Of a stretch of 64,000 nucleotides of DNA, positions 43,005-51,819 are shown piece after piece. The DNA comes from Anderseniella sp. Alg231-50 (lineage in GTDB: Bacteria; Pseudomonadota; Alphaproteobacteria; Rhizobiales; Aestuariivirgaceae): contig NZ_LT703003.1 of the NCBI RefSeq assembly GCF_900149695.1, positions 1,426,001 to 1,490,000 of the forward strand, in the 5' to 3' direction. Every line of letters starts with the position of its first letter. Position 1 is the first letter of the stretch. The position numbers and the translations under genes are program-made. Below the pieces are notes generated by a model that was given only the letters and a program-made list of their open reading frames with translations, did no database searches and was not told the origin of the DNA.

Positions 43005-43763
43005 GTGGAATTGACACTTGAATCAGCCTTCTCCACCGGCGGAATGGTGGGACACTTTGCCTATTTGCTGCTGGTCGTGTCGATGCTCATGCGGCGCATG
43101 TTTCTGCTGCGGATATTCGTCATTCTGTCAGCCTCCATCGCCATAGCCTATGCACTGTTCTGGCTGAAAGACCCCATAGGCGTCTTCTGGGAAAGCCTGC
43201 TGGTCGTGGTCAATGCGGTCCAGCTTGCCATCACCTGGCACCAGAACCGGTCGGCGCGGTTTTCCGAGGAAGAAACGGTTTTCATGAAAAACCATCTGCC
43301 CAGCCTGTCATTGTCCGATCGCCGAAAACTGCTCAATCGCGGCATCTGGATATCCGGCGAAACCGGCACGGAACTGACAACGGAAGGCCAGCCGGTCCGG
43401 CATCTTGTATATCTTGCAACCGGTCAGGCGCTGGTGATCTCCGGCGGGCGTGCAGTGGCGGTTTGTGAACCCGGCGCGTTCATCGGCGAGATGACGGCTT
43501 TGCGCGGTGAACCGGCAAGTGCAACCGTGAAGGTCAACAAGGCTGCGCGGTACTGGGCCATCGAGGCAGACCAGCTGCGCGAACTGGTCAGGAAGAATAC
43601 CGAAATCGGTGTGGCGCTCGAAGGCAGCTTCGCCCGCAACATGCGCGACAAGCTGGTGCGGTCGAACAAGTTCATCCAGGACTCAGGCGGCGTAATCAGC
43701 CCGTCACCGCCGGGCGATCCGGTCAAGAAGGACGAGCCCAAGCCCGGAGCCAGTGTTTCATGA
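43005..43763 (+). CDS. Membrane protein with C-terminal cyclic-nucleotide-binding domain (Popeye-like)
   Basis: Residues 10-80 hold three hydrophobic helices (HFAYLLLVVSMLM, FVILSASIAIAYALFW, FWESLLVVVNAVQL). The remainder is a cNMP-binding-like barrel with LVYLATGQALVISGG, VCEPGAFIGEMTALRGEPASATVKV and a C-helix. The GEMTALRGEPASATV phosphate-binding cassette matches the FxGExxLxxxxRxAxV pattern with Pro-Ala-Ser in place of the Arg stretch. Domain order resembles Popeye proteins. It ends in ATGA overlap with the fusion lyase gene, implying a joint function. GTG start. Confidence 0.75.
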   Translation: MELTLESAFSTGGMVGHFAYLLLVVSMLMRRMFLLRIFVILSASIAIAYALFWLKDPIGVFWESLLVVVNAVQLAITWHQNRSARFSEEETVFMKNHLPSLSLSDRRKLLNRGIWISGETGTELTTEGQPVRHLVYLATGQALVISGGRAVAVCEPGAFIGEMTALRGEPASATVKVNKAARYWAIEADQLRELVRKNTEIGVALEGSFARNMRDKLVRSNKFIQDSGGVISPSPPGDPVKKDEPKPGASVS

Positions 43764-45661
43764 AACCGGCCGCGCCCGGCATCTCATACACGGGGCAGGT
43801 GCACTCAAAACCATCAGACCTGGCATCCGCCCTGGGCAATACCGGCGTCGACGTCGTCTCGTCGCCTGCCACCATCGGTTATCTCGAGATGGCCTGCTGT
43901 TATGCAATGGACCAGTTGTTTGAGGAAGGTGAGGCTAGTGTGGGTGTGGGCTTCGACATGCAGCATGTCGGTGCCGCCACGCCGGACCTGCCTGTGGATC
44001 TCGCTGCTGAACTGATCAGGGTCGACGGGCGCAGATTGACTTTTACCGTGGAAGCGACCCAGGCCGGCAAGCAGATCATGACCGGGACGCATCAGCGCGC
44101 GGTGGTCAATCTGGCCCGGCTCATTGCCGGGACAGCTGTTCCGGACGCGCCGGACACAGCGTTGCGTCTGACCGGCCGGGGATTGAAAATTTCCGACGTG
44201 GAGGCCGTTGCCGTCGATGGACGCCGGGTGGAGATCGCCGACGAGTGCCGTGAGCGCATGGCCGACGGGCGAGCCATTGTGGAGCGCTATTTTGCCGACA
44301 ACACCCCCGCTTACGGTTTGAATACTGGTCTGGGCGTGCGCGCAACAGACATGCTGTCGGTCGAAGAAGCGGCAGAATTCTCAGCTAAAATGGTTCGCGG
44401 CCGGGCACAGGCAATCGGCCAGCCTTTGCCGGTGCCGGCGGTGCGTGCCGCCATGCTGGTGCGTCTGAACACCGTGTTGAGCGGTGCGGCAGGTGCCAGT
44501 CTTGCCGTTGCTGACGCGCTGCGCGATGCGCTGAATTCGGGCGTTACACCGGTCATGCCCGCAACCGGGTCCATTGGTGCCGGAGACTTGGTGATTATGG
44601 CCGCTGTCCCGCATGCCCTGATGGGAGAAGGGGATGCGTTTTTCGACGGCGGACGCATGCCGGGATCAGATGCCCTGAAAAAGGCAGGCCTGGAACCGCT
44701 GATGCTCGGACCGAAAGACGGGCTGGTCTTGTGCAACAATCAGGCGCATTCAGCTTCGTTAGCCTGCCTTGCGGCGCTCTCTGCCCGCGCCGCGCTGGAT
44801 GCTGCCAACATATCCGCAGCCCTGGTCATGGAGGGCTTTCGGGCCAATGTTTCACCGCTCAGCTCCGCTGCCGCCGGTATCAGGCCGCAGGCCGGCCAGG
44901 TTGAAACCGCCAAGGCTTTTCGCGACCTGCTGGAAGGCAGCGCCCTGATGCAGGACGGTGCTGCGCGCCGGCTGCAGGATCCGATTTCGCTGCGCTCAGT
45001 CATCCAGACCCATGGCGCCGTGCATGCGGCCCTGGATGTGCTGGAGGCCGCGCTTGACGTCGAGATCAACCATGCACCCGACAATCCTGCGGTGCTGGTG
45101 GGCGAAAACCGGATTGTCTCGACCGGCAACTACCACACGCCCTGGCTGAGCCAGGCCCTTGATGTAACTGCGCGGTCGCTGGCGGTCCTGGCCAATGACG
45201 CGGTGGCCCGCATCCACCGGCTGTGTACGCCGGAGATGTCGGGTCTTGCCCCGTTGCTGTCATCTGCGGCAACCGACCGGGCCGGTTTCGGGCCGTTGCT
45301 CAAGCCGGTCGAAGCGGTACGGGCCAATATCATTCACCTTGCCAATCCGGTGCCCGTCATTCCGAGCTTCAATGCCGGTGGAGTCGAGGATGCAGCCACG
45401 TTCACGCCGCTGGCGGCATCGAAACTGATGCAGCTTTGCGAACAACTGAGCTATCTGCTGGCCTATGAACTGCTGGCCGGTGCCCAGGCGCTGGACCTTG
45501 CCGGTCCGGCGGGCGTGGCGCCGCGCATTGCAACTGCCCATGAGCAGGTAAGGGCCCTGTCGGGGTTTCTTGACGACGACCGGCCCATTGGCCGGGAGGT
45601 CGAAGCTGTTGCCTGCGAACTGGTCCTGATGGGTAGGCTGGCGAAGCAGGTTTACCGATAG
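43760..45661 (+). CDS. Hotdog thioesterase (FlK-like) fused to HAL/PAL-type ammonia-lyase homologue
   Basis: Residues 1-125 form a FlK-like hotdog domain: SSPATIGYLEMACCYAM with Thr38 and Glu43, and DMQHVGAATP with His69, resembling the fluoroacetyl-CoA thioesterase triad. From about 130 to 633 the protein matches aromatic amino acid/histidine ammonia-lyases: YGLNTGLG (Tyr185), CNNQAHSASLACLA, NYHTPWLSQAL and FNAGGVEDAA. The MIO segment reads TGSIGAGDL (269-277), whereas canonical enzymes have GASGDL: the cyclising Ser is absent. The enzyme may be a MIO-less or otherwise altered lyase. Translation is coupled to the cNMP protein; it converges with a 10-nt overlap on the OCD gene. Confidence 0.82.
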   Translation: MKPAAPGISYTGQVHSKPSDLASALGNTGVDVVSSPATIGYLEMACCYAMDQLFEEGEASVGVGFDMQHVGAATPDLPVDLAAELIRVDGRRLTFTVEATQAGKQIMTGTHQRAVVNLARLIAGTAVPDAPDTALRLTGRGLKISDVEAVAVDGRRVEIADECRERMADGRAIVERYFADNTPAYGLNTGLGVRATDMLSVEEAAEFSAKMVRGRAQAIGQPLPVPAVRAAMLVRLNTVLSGAAGASLAVADALRDALNSGVTPVMPATGSIGAGDLVIMAAVPHALMGEGDAFFDGGRMPGSDALKKAGLEPLMLGPKDGLVLCNNQAHSASLACLAALSARAALDAANISAALVMEGFRANVSPLSSAAAGIRPQAGQVETAKAFRDLLEGSALMQDGAARRLQDPISLRSVIQTHGAVHAALDVLEAALDVEINHAPDNPAVLVGENRIVSTGNYHTPWLSQALDVTARSLAVLANDAVARIHRLCTPEMSGLAPLLSSAATDRAGFGPLLKPVEAVRANIIHLANPVPVIPSFNAGGVEDAATFTPLAASKLMQLCEQLSYLLAYELLAGAQALDLAGPAGVAPRIATAHEQVRALSGFLDDDRPIGREVEAVACELVLMGRLAKQVYR

Positions 45662-46662
45662 ACCAGCTTTTGTCCGATGCCGAGTTTTTCAGCCTTTTCG
45701 AGCATAGCTGCGCCAAGGGCAATGTCGGACAATGACAGGCCACGGTGCCAGAACAGGATGGTTTCGTCGTCGCGTTCACGGCCCGGTTTTGCCCCGGTGA
45801 CAATCTGGCAAAGCTCGCCATGCACGGTGTCTTCCGATATCAGACCTGCATCGATGTGCGGGCGCAGTGCCCCGAGATTTCCGGCGCGGAACTGGCTGAA
45901 ATCATCGATGACCACCTTGTCCATGATGTCCGTCATCCGTATGTCCAGTGCGGACACGGTACCGTAGGGAATGACGCAAGTGCCCGGCTTCACCCAGTCT
46001 GCCCTGAACAGTTCCTCACGTTCAGCCAGCCGGGAGGCTTCCACCATGATATCGGCGCCTTCCAGACAGTCGCGCCAGTTGTCGGTCACGGTTATCTTCT
46101 TGCCGAGATCGGTTTCCAGTTTTGCTGCAAAGGCCTCGCGGCTTTCCGGACGGCGCGAATGCACCCTGATCTCGTCGAAATCATACAGGTGATCGAGCAG
46201 CCTCACATTCCAGTATGCGGTGCCGCGGGCGCCGACATGGCCGAGGATTTTTGATCCCTTGCGTGCCAGGTGTTTTGCGCCGATGGCGGTCAGCGCGCCG
46301 GTGCGGGCGTCGGTGATCAGGGTCGCGTCGAGAATGGCGCGCGGCATGCCGGTTTGCGGATCAAACAGGTTGAGCAGGGCCATTTCCGACGGCAGGCCCT
46401 TTTTGTAGTTGTCGACATAGTCACCGACGATTTTGACACCGGCCAGGTCCAGCGGCGCCACATAGCCGCGCAGGACATTGAAATGGCCGTTGAAGGCAGG
46501 GTTCGGCGTCAAATGCATGCGTGGTTCAATCACCGCGCCGTCCGGCGTGCCCTGGGCAATGAGGCCCTGTTCGACGGCGGCGATGATTTCTTCGTCGGTC
46601 ATCGCCAGCCGGTCGATGTCCGGACCGTTCAGCCAGGTCAGCTTCACAGGTTCATTGTTCAT
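45652..46662 (-). CDS. Ornithine cyclodeaminase / mu-crystallin-family protein
   Basis: The 336-residue protein shows the family pattern: [23 protein letters not shown] at the substrate side (read in segments), [54 protein letters not shown] (helix and Rossmann start), [13 protein letters not shown] and the ADIMVEASR strand. Members include lysine or ornithine cyclodeaminases, ketimine reductases and delta-1-pyrroline-2-carboxylate reductases. The last activity would partner the aconitase X gene pair at 51394-53096. It overlaps the upstream CysNC gene by 4 nt. Confidence 0.85.
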   Translation of the reverse strand: MNNEPVKLTWLNGPDIDRLAMTDEEIIAAVEQGLIAQGTPDGAVIEPRMHLTPNPAFNGHFNVLRGYVAPLDLAGVKIVGDYVDNYKKGLPSEMALLNLFDPQTGMPRAILDATLITDARTGALTAIGAKHLARKGSKILGHVGARGTAYWNVRLLDHLYDFDEIRVHSRRPESREAFAAKLETDLGKKITVTDNWRDCLEGADIMVEASRLAEREELFRADWVKPGTCVIPYGTVSALDIRMTDIMDKVVIDDFSQFRAGNLGALRPHIDAGLISEDTVHGELCQIVTGAKPGRERDDETILFWHRGLSLSDIALGAAMLEKAEKLGIGQKLVYR

Positions 46663-48563
46663 GCCGGTTTCAGTCTTCCGCTGTTTTCCAGGTGGTCGAC
46701 AATTTCACCGGCGGTTGTCTCAGGCGATTTTTCGGCCGTGTTGATGGTGATTTCCGCGTTCTCCGGCGCTTCATAGTCGCTGTCTATACCGGTGAAATTC
46801 TTGATCTCTCCGGCGCGGGCCTTGGCATACAGGCCCTTCACATCGCGTGTTTCGCAAACCTCGAGCGGTGTGTCGACGTGGATTTCAATGAATTCACCGT
46901 CCTCCAGCATGTCGCGTGCCATGCGGCGCTCTGCCCGGAACGGCGAGATGAACGATACCAGGACGATCAGACCGGCGTCCGCCATCAGTTTAGAGACCTC
47001 GGAGACGCGGCGGATGTTTTCCACCCGGTCGGCATCGGTGAAACCAAGGTCATGATTGAGGCCGTGGCGTACATTGTCGCCATCGAGCAGGTAGGTGTGG
47101 TGGCCCATGGCGGTGAGGCGCTTTTCGACAATGTTGGCGACGGTCGACTTGCCGGAGCCCGACAGGCCGGTAAACCACAGCACCGTGGGTTGCTGGTTCT
47201 TGGTGGCCGCGCGGGTTCCCTTGTGGATATCAAGCGCCTGCCAGTGAATATTGCTGGCCCGGCGCAAGGCAAAGTTGATCAACCCCAGACCGACGGTTGT
47301 ATTGCTGATGCGGTCAATGATGATGAAGCCGCCAAGATCGCGGTTGTCGGCATAGGCGGTAAACGGCAGCTGCTCATCAAGGCTGATATTGCACATGCCG
47401 ATCTGGTTGAGTTCCAGCGTCTTTGCGGCGGTGTGTTCCAGCGTGTTGACGTTGACCTCGTATTTGGGTTGCGCGAATTGCGCCGACACCGTGCGGGCGC
47501 CCTGCTTTACCAGGTAGGGCCTGCCTGGCAGCATGGGCTCATCACCCATCCACAGTATCTGGGCCTCGAACTGGTCGGCAACTTCCACCGGGTCATCGGC
47601 AGAGCAAATGACGCTGCCGCGGCCGGCGTCGACTTCGTCAGCAAGCGTCACCATGATGGCCTGACCGGCTTGCGCCTGCTCCAGATCGCCACCGTGGGTA
47701 ACGATGCGGGCAATGGTGCTTTCACGTGCTGACGGCAGCACTTTCACCTTGTCACCCGGCTTAAGCGTGCCTGATACCAGGGTCCCGGCAAAGCCCCGGA
47801 AGGTGCTGTCGGGATGGCTTGCCAACTGAACCGGCAGGCGGGCGGGCTGGTCATGATCGGGCTGCGCCATATCCACGGTTTCGAGATGCTGCAGCAGGCA
47901 CGGACCGTCATACCAGGGTGTTTCAGGGCTGTTTTTGGTAACATTGCAACCGGTCAGTGCGGACACCGGAATGCAGGTCACGTGGTCTGTGCCGATCTCC
48001 TTGGCGAACGCGAGAAAGTCCGCTTCGATGGCGCGATAGGTGGCTTCGTCATTGTCCACCAGGTCCATCTTGTTGACCGCAAGCACCAGTTGCCGGATGC
48101 CGAGCAGTGTCACGATGTAGGCATGGCGGCGGGTCTGGGTCAGGATGCCCTTGGTGGCATCGACCAGCAGCACTGCAAGGTCAGCGGTTGACGCACCGGT
48201 GACCATGTTGCGGGTGTATTGTTCATGGCCCTGCGTGTCGGCCACGATGAACTTGCGGCCGGGCGTGGTGAACGCACGGTAGGCGACATCAATGGTCGTG
48301 CCCTGTTGACGCTCGGCGGCAAGCCCGTCAACCAGCAATGCGAAGTCAACATTGTCACCCTGCGTGCCGATGCGTCCGGAGCTTGCTTCAAGGGCCGATA
48401 ACTGGTCGTCAGAGACCAGTTTCGAATCATACAACAACCGGCCGATCAGGGTGGACTTGCCGTCACCCGCCGATCCGCAGGTGATGAAGCGCAGCCTGTC
48501 CTTGGCCGACTGCCCGGCCAGGTAGGCTTCGATATTGTCGGCAGTGAGGTCAGGGGTCTGCAT
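46659..48563 (-). CDS. cysNC: Sulfate adenylyltransferase GTPase subunit fused to APS kinase (CysN/CysC)
   Basis: The ATG at 48563 gives 634 residues. The N-terminal EF-Tu-like GTPase has Walker [20 protein letters not shown], the switch [12 protein letters not shown] and NKMDLVD; domains II and III follow. From about residue 440 the APS kinase domain begins, with [36 protein letters not shown] and FISPFRAER. It should activate sulfate to APS and PAPS with CysD as catalytic partner. The start overlaps the cysD remnant stop as TGATG, the normal cysDN junction. PAPS could serve sulfated glycans, but the missing CysD core leaves the first step unsupported in this window. Confidence 0.93.
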   Translation of the reverse strand: MQTPDLTADNIEAYLAGQSAKDRLRFITCGSAGDGKSTLIGRLLYDSKLVSDDQLSALEASSGRIGTQGDNVDFALLVDGLAAERQQGTTIDVAYRAFTTPGRKFIVADTQGHEQYTRNMVTGASTADLAVLLVDATKGILTQTRRHAYIVTLLGIRQLVLAVNKMDLVDNDEATYRAIEADFLAFAKEIGTDHVTCIPVSALTGCNVTKNSPETPWYDGPCLLQHLETVDMAQPDHDQPARLPVQLASHPDSTFRGFAGTLVSGTLKPGDKVKVLPSARESTIARIVTHGGDLEQAQAGQAIMVTLADEVDAGRGSVICSADDPVEVADQFEAQILWMGDEPMLPGRPYLVKQGARTVSAQFAQPKYEVNVNTLEHTAAKTLELNQIGMCNISLDEQLPFTAYADNRDLGGFIIIDRISNTTVGLGLINFALRRASNIHWQALDIHKGTRAATKNQQPTVLWFTGLSGSGKSTVANIVEKRLTAMGHHTYLLDGDNVRHGLNHDLGFTDADRVENIRRVSEVSKLMADAGLIVLVSFISPFRAERRMARDMLEDGEFIEIHVDTPLEVCETRDVKGLYAKARAGEIKNFTGIDSDYEAPENAEITINTAEKSPETTAGEIVDHLENSGRLKPA

Positions 48564-48733
48564 CAGAAATAACCTTCCTGCTTGTTGTTTTCCATCGATT
48601 CGGGCTGGTCGCGGTCCATGACCCGGCCAGCCCCACATTTCACAACCGGCCTTTGCGCCGCGACCTCGCGCATGATGTGAATGCTTTCAGCTTTCAGTTG
48701 TTGCAGATGACTTGGTCTGGATAATTGGGTCAT
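48563..48733 (-). pseudogene. cysD: cysD remnant with large in-frame internal deletion
   Basis: A 56-codon frame begins [20 protein letters not shown], then MREVAAQ, the expected CysD N-terminus (LRQLEAESIHIIREVAAE in E. coli). It then jumps to [17 protein letters not shown] and EGYF, the expected CysD C-terminus. About 240 residues are missing, including the PP-loop SxGKDS motif that binds ATP. The frame is kept and the stop overlaps the cysN start (TGATG). It is either a true deletion leaving a catalytically dead sulfurylase subunit or an assembly/chimera artefact at the junction. Confidence 0.85.
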
Positions 48734-48916
48734 TCGGCTCTCGGAAAAATCAGGTTGGTCATGCCGTGGGCTGGTTTCATCTTGGTTTGGAGAAATTGTC
48801 AATCATTGTCCTGCAATGCCAAGAATTTGTCCTCACTGGTCATGTTGGCAATGTGGTGTAGGCCTAGCGTTCAGGAGGTGAACGACACCCCTGTTTGTCA
48901 GCACAAGGACACTGTC

Positions 48917-50461
48917 ATGTCAACACGCGAAGGTGGAAGACGCAGAGCGAGGCGCGGCAGCCGGCCGGACCGGTCTTCGGGACAATTGCCGGAACCGATC
49001 GGGGTGTTCCGCAATCCGCTGCCGCCGGTCGAACTGCTGGGCCAGGATGATCTCAACCGGCTGATTGATGCAGCCTTCCGGGTGTTGCAGGAATCCGGGC
49101 TGGAGTTCCTGTCCGCCAGATGCCTGGACATACTGGAGAAGAACGGCTGCAAAGTTGATCGCGAGACCGGGGTGGCGCGGATGGATCGCGCAACGGTGGA
49201 GCACTTTGTCGGCCTCGCGCCTGAAAGCTTTGCCGTGCACGGCCGCAACCCGGAGCGTAATACGGTCATGGGCGGCAATTACATCAACTTCAATACCGTC
49301 GGCTCGCCGCCCAACATCAATGACCTGGATGATGGCCGGCGTCCGGGCACCTACCAGGCGCTTGTCGACCTGGTGAAACTGAACCATGCGCTCGGCGTGT
49401 GTCATACGATGGGCGGTTCCATCGTCGAACCGATGGACCTGCCGGTGCCGACCCGGCACCTGGACAATGCCTATGCCATCTTGAAATACACCGACCGGTC
49501 GGCGTTTGTGCGCACGGTGTCGGAATTCCGCGCGATGGACGCCATCGAGATGGTGGCCATTGCGCGTGATGTCGGCCTGGACCAGCTCAAGTCCGAATGC
49601 TCGCTGCTGACGTCGTTCAACGTCAACAGCCCTCGCCGGGTGGACGAGGAACTGCTCGAAGGCCTGTTGTGTTTCGGTGAATATGGCCAGGCGGTCGCGG
49701 TGACGCCGTTCACGCTGGCCGGCGCCATGAGCCCGGTGACGGTTGCCGGTGCACTGGTGCAGCAGACTGCGGAAGCGCTTGCCGTGATCGCCCTGTCACA
49801 AATGGCTAACCCCGGCGCGCCGGTGCTGTTCGGCGGGTTTACCTCCAATGTGGACATGAAATCCGGTGCGCCTGCCTTCGGCACGCCGGAATATGTCAAG
49901 GCGGTGCTGATCGGCGGCCAGATCGCGCGGTACTTCAAGCTGCCGTACCGGTCGTCGAACGTGAACGCATCGAATTGCGTGGATGCGCAGTCGACCTATG
50001 AGACAGCCATGTCCCTGTGGGCGGTGATCATGGGCCACGCCAATGTCGTGCATCACGGCCTCGGCTGGCTGGAGGGCGGCCTGTCGGCATCCATGGAGAA
50101 ATGCGTGATCGACGCTGAAATGATCCGGCAATGGATAGCGTCGCTGGCGCCAATGGACATGAGCGACGAGGCGCTCGGGGTCGAGGCCATTGCCGGGGTT
50201 GAGCCGGGCGGGCACTTTTTCGGTGAGCAGCACACGCTGGCGCGGTTTGAAACGGCGTTCTACCAGCCGATGGTGTCCGACTGGCGCAATTTCGAGAACT
50301 GGGAGGAGGCCGGTTCGAAAACCGCCACCGAGCGCGCCAATGTTGTCTGGAAGCAAATGCTGGAAGCTTACGAAGAACCACCTATGGATGAGGCGGTGGA
50401 TGAAGCGCTCAAGGATTACATGAACCGCCGCAAGCATGAACTCAAGGATGTGCAGCCCTAG
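48917..50461 (+). CDS. MttB-superfamily (trimethylamine/glycine betaine-type) methyltransferase
   Basis: The ATG at 48917 gives 514 residues, beginning with a short basic tail (REGGRRRARRGSRPDR). The body matches MttB-family barrels: RVLQESGLEFLSARCLDIL, the PPNINDLDDGRRPGT loop, MSPVTVAGALVQQTAEALA, FGGFTSNVDMKSGAPAFGTPE and GHANVVHHGLGWLEGGLSAS. There is no in-frame amber codon, so this is a non-pyrrolysine member; characterised ones demethylate glycine betaine, proline betaine or carnitine onto a corrinoid protein. No corrinoid protein gene is adjacent. Upstream in-frame codons to 48725 are antisense to the cysD remnant and unlikely to be translated. Confidence 0.85.
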   Translation: MSTREGGRRRARRGSRPDRSSGQLPEPIGVFRNPLPPVELLGQDDLNRLIDAAFRVLQESGLEFLSARCLDILEKNGCKVDRETGVARMDRATVEHFVGLAPESFAVHGRNPERNTVMGGNYINFNTVGSPPNINDLDDGRRPGTYQALVDLVKLNHALGVCHTMGGSIVEPMDLPVPTRHLDNAYAILKYTDRSAFVRTVSEFRAMDAIEMVAIARDVGLDQLKSECSLLTSFNVNSPRRVDEELLEGLLCFGEYGQAVAVTPFTLAGAMSPVTVAGALVQQTAEALAVIALSQMANPGAPVLFGGFTSNVDMKSGAPAFGTPEYVKAVLIGGQIARYFKLPYRSSNVNASNCVDAQSTYETAMSLWAVIMGHANVVHHGLGWLEGGLSASMEKCVIDAEMIRQWIASLAPMDMSDEALGVEAIAGVEPGGHFFGEQHTLARFETAFYQPMVSDWRNFENWEEAGSKTATERANVVWKQMLEAYEEPPMDEAVDEALKDYMNRRKHELKDVQP

Positions 50462-50565
50462 GGTAGACCCATCAAGTCGTGAACTTCACAAGGGCCGCTT
50501 TAGCCTCTGTTTGCCATTCGGTCTGCAAGCTCCAACGACACTAATAATATGTGGCGGTTTCAACC

Positions 50566-51102
50566 CTACGGGACCACGTCGTGCTCAAGCCAATAGTTCT
50601 CGAGGGCCTGTTCTATCGTTGGATCGTGCCCAGCCCTGGCATCCAGTTTCCACCGGAGGTAAGCCACAACGGCAGATAGTTGCTGAGGACTGAACTTTGC
50701 GAAGCAAGCCCTTGCCCGCGAGCCCATCGTACCTCCACCCCACATCTTTGCTATTTTCTTGCGCTCGCCCTGCGGCGTCAGGGATGAACACAAGCGTGCT
50801 ACCGGATCGTAACTGTCTAAATCACCCCGAATGTCAGCAATTATGTACGCAGGCAGGTAAAACCGAAGAGCATTATCCGAGAAAAAGGACAGTGCGGTTC
50901 CCCACCCGTCCGGCGCTTGATTGAGAAACGCCACGTCCAATTGCTTCCAATCGGTCTTTCCGCGAAAGTCGTTTACGAGAGCCCGGGGTTCTTCACCATA
51001 AGAAGAGTCAGTCAGGTCATCATCACCGGGATATTCGACCTCCGCGAATGCACGTTCGACTTTATCAATCAGATGTTCATCGAGGTGACGTGAGTTTTTC
51101 AT
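50566..51102 (-). CDS. Uncharacterised protein, possibly DUF6714-like
   Basis: A 178-residue frame starts at the ATG at 51102 after AGGATCG. It reads HLIDKVERAFAEVEYPGDDDL, then DWKQLDVAFLNQAPDG, ALSFFSDNALRFYLPAYIIAD and FSPQQLSAVVAYLRWKLDARAG. The combination of an N-terminal helix, a YP-D-DD acidic stretch and a FYLPAY segment recalls the uncharacterised DUF6714 family from memory, which I cannot confirm. No signal peptide or membrane helix. Codon use is less GC-rich than in its neighbours, suggesting a recently acquired orphan. Confidence 0.65.
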   Translation of the reverse strand: MKNSRHLDEHLIDKVERAFAEVEYPGDDDLTDSSYGEEPRALVNDFRGKTDWKQLDVAFLNQAPDGWGTALSFFSDNALRFYLPAYIIADIRGDLDSYDPVARLCSSLTPQGERKKIAKMWGGGTMGSRARACFAKFSPQQLSAVVAYLRWKLDARAGHDPTIEQALENYWLEHDVVP

Positions 51103-51393
51103 GAATTCGATCCTGTGCAAACCAAGTTGGCTCAACTGCCCTGCGCAATAATGGCTAAAACTATCCCAACTTGTGGAAACTAATAAGAACCTTGAGATCG
51201 AAACGGCCTTGGTAACTTAGGTTTTTCTGGGAATGTTGAAGCCGTCGCCACCTGAGGCTAGCACCACTGATGCAATAAAGACGAAATCTCCAACGCAGAG
51301 TCTGACGGACAAGGTTTTGGAGGCAGCGCACTGCAGGCGAGATTTTTGGAATCGTCTCGATTTGTGAAGATGAGAATTTGCAATTGCTGATCA
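51103..51393. other. AT-richer intergenic stretch of about 290 nt, nothing recognised
   Basis: The sequence between the uncharacterised gene and the aconitase X small subunit is visibly AT-richer than the flanks. Frames in it lack ribosome binding sites and known motifs. I see no tRNA, repeat or clear terminator. Confidence 0.5.
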
Positions 51394-51819
51394 TCAGCGG
51401 GTGTTGGCCCCAAGCTGTATCTGCCCGGCTGGCGTGACACTCACGCGTTCAGCATGCTGCAGTGAAGCGAGCCCGTCGCCTGTCAGCTCCAGCACGGGAC
51501 AAACCAAGCCATACAGCTTCTCGGCCACCGCAGCGCCGATCATTACATTTGCATCGCCTGTGGCCATGACGATGGCTCCGGGTGCGGTGCCGAGGCGAAT
51601 GGCCTCCGCCACGCCGCCCGGCGTGCCGCCGGATCCACGGGTGGATGGAAGCACCAGAATTGTGTCCTTGATGCATACGCCGCTCTGCGGGTGATTATTG
51701 TCCACGATGATGCCGGTGGCAGGATCAAAACCGCCCCAGAAACTCAACGGCTCGTCGAGCCACAGGACGGGTCCCTCCGCTGCGCCCTCGTACAACACCC
51801 TTGCCTGCAGCCTTGCCAT
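51394..51819 (-). CDS. Aconitase X small subunit (swivel domain, DUF126)
   Basis: From the ATG at 51819 the 141-residue protein shows the DUF126 swivel domain: ARVLYEGAAEGPVLWLDEPLSFWGGFDPATG (in segments), HPQSGVCIKDTILVLPSTRGSGGTPGGVAEA and AIVMATGDANVMIGAAVAEKLYG. SGGTPGG forms the phosphate-loop-like turn. It pairs with the catalytic large subunit, whose stop overlaps this start (ATGA). Split-subunit aconitase X enzymes in bacteria include cis-3-hydroxy-L-proline dehydratase; archaeal relatives are phosphomevalonate dehydratases. Confidence 0.9.
   Translation of the reverse strand: MARLQARVLYEGAAEGPVLWLDEPLSFWGGFDPATGIIVDNNHPQSGVCIKDTILVLPSTRGSGGTPGGVAEAIRLGTAPGAIVMATGDANVMIGAAVAEKLYGLVCPVLELTGDGLASLQHAERVSVTPAGQIQLGANTR

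Noticed and set aside
48725-48916. N-terminal extension of the MttB-family protein
   Set aside because: It overlaps the cysD remnant and its upstream region on the other strand and is not conserved in the family; the ATG at 48917 fits better.
51161-51394. 77-codon - strand frame in the AT-rich spacer
   Set aside because: No ribosome binding site, Arg/Ser-rich without motif; treated as non-coding.
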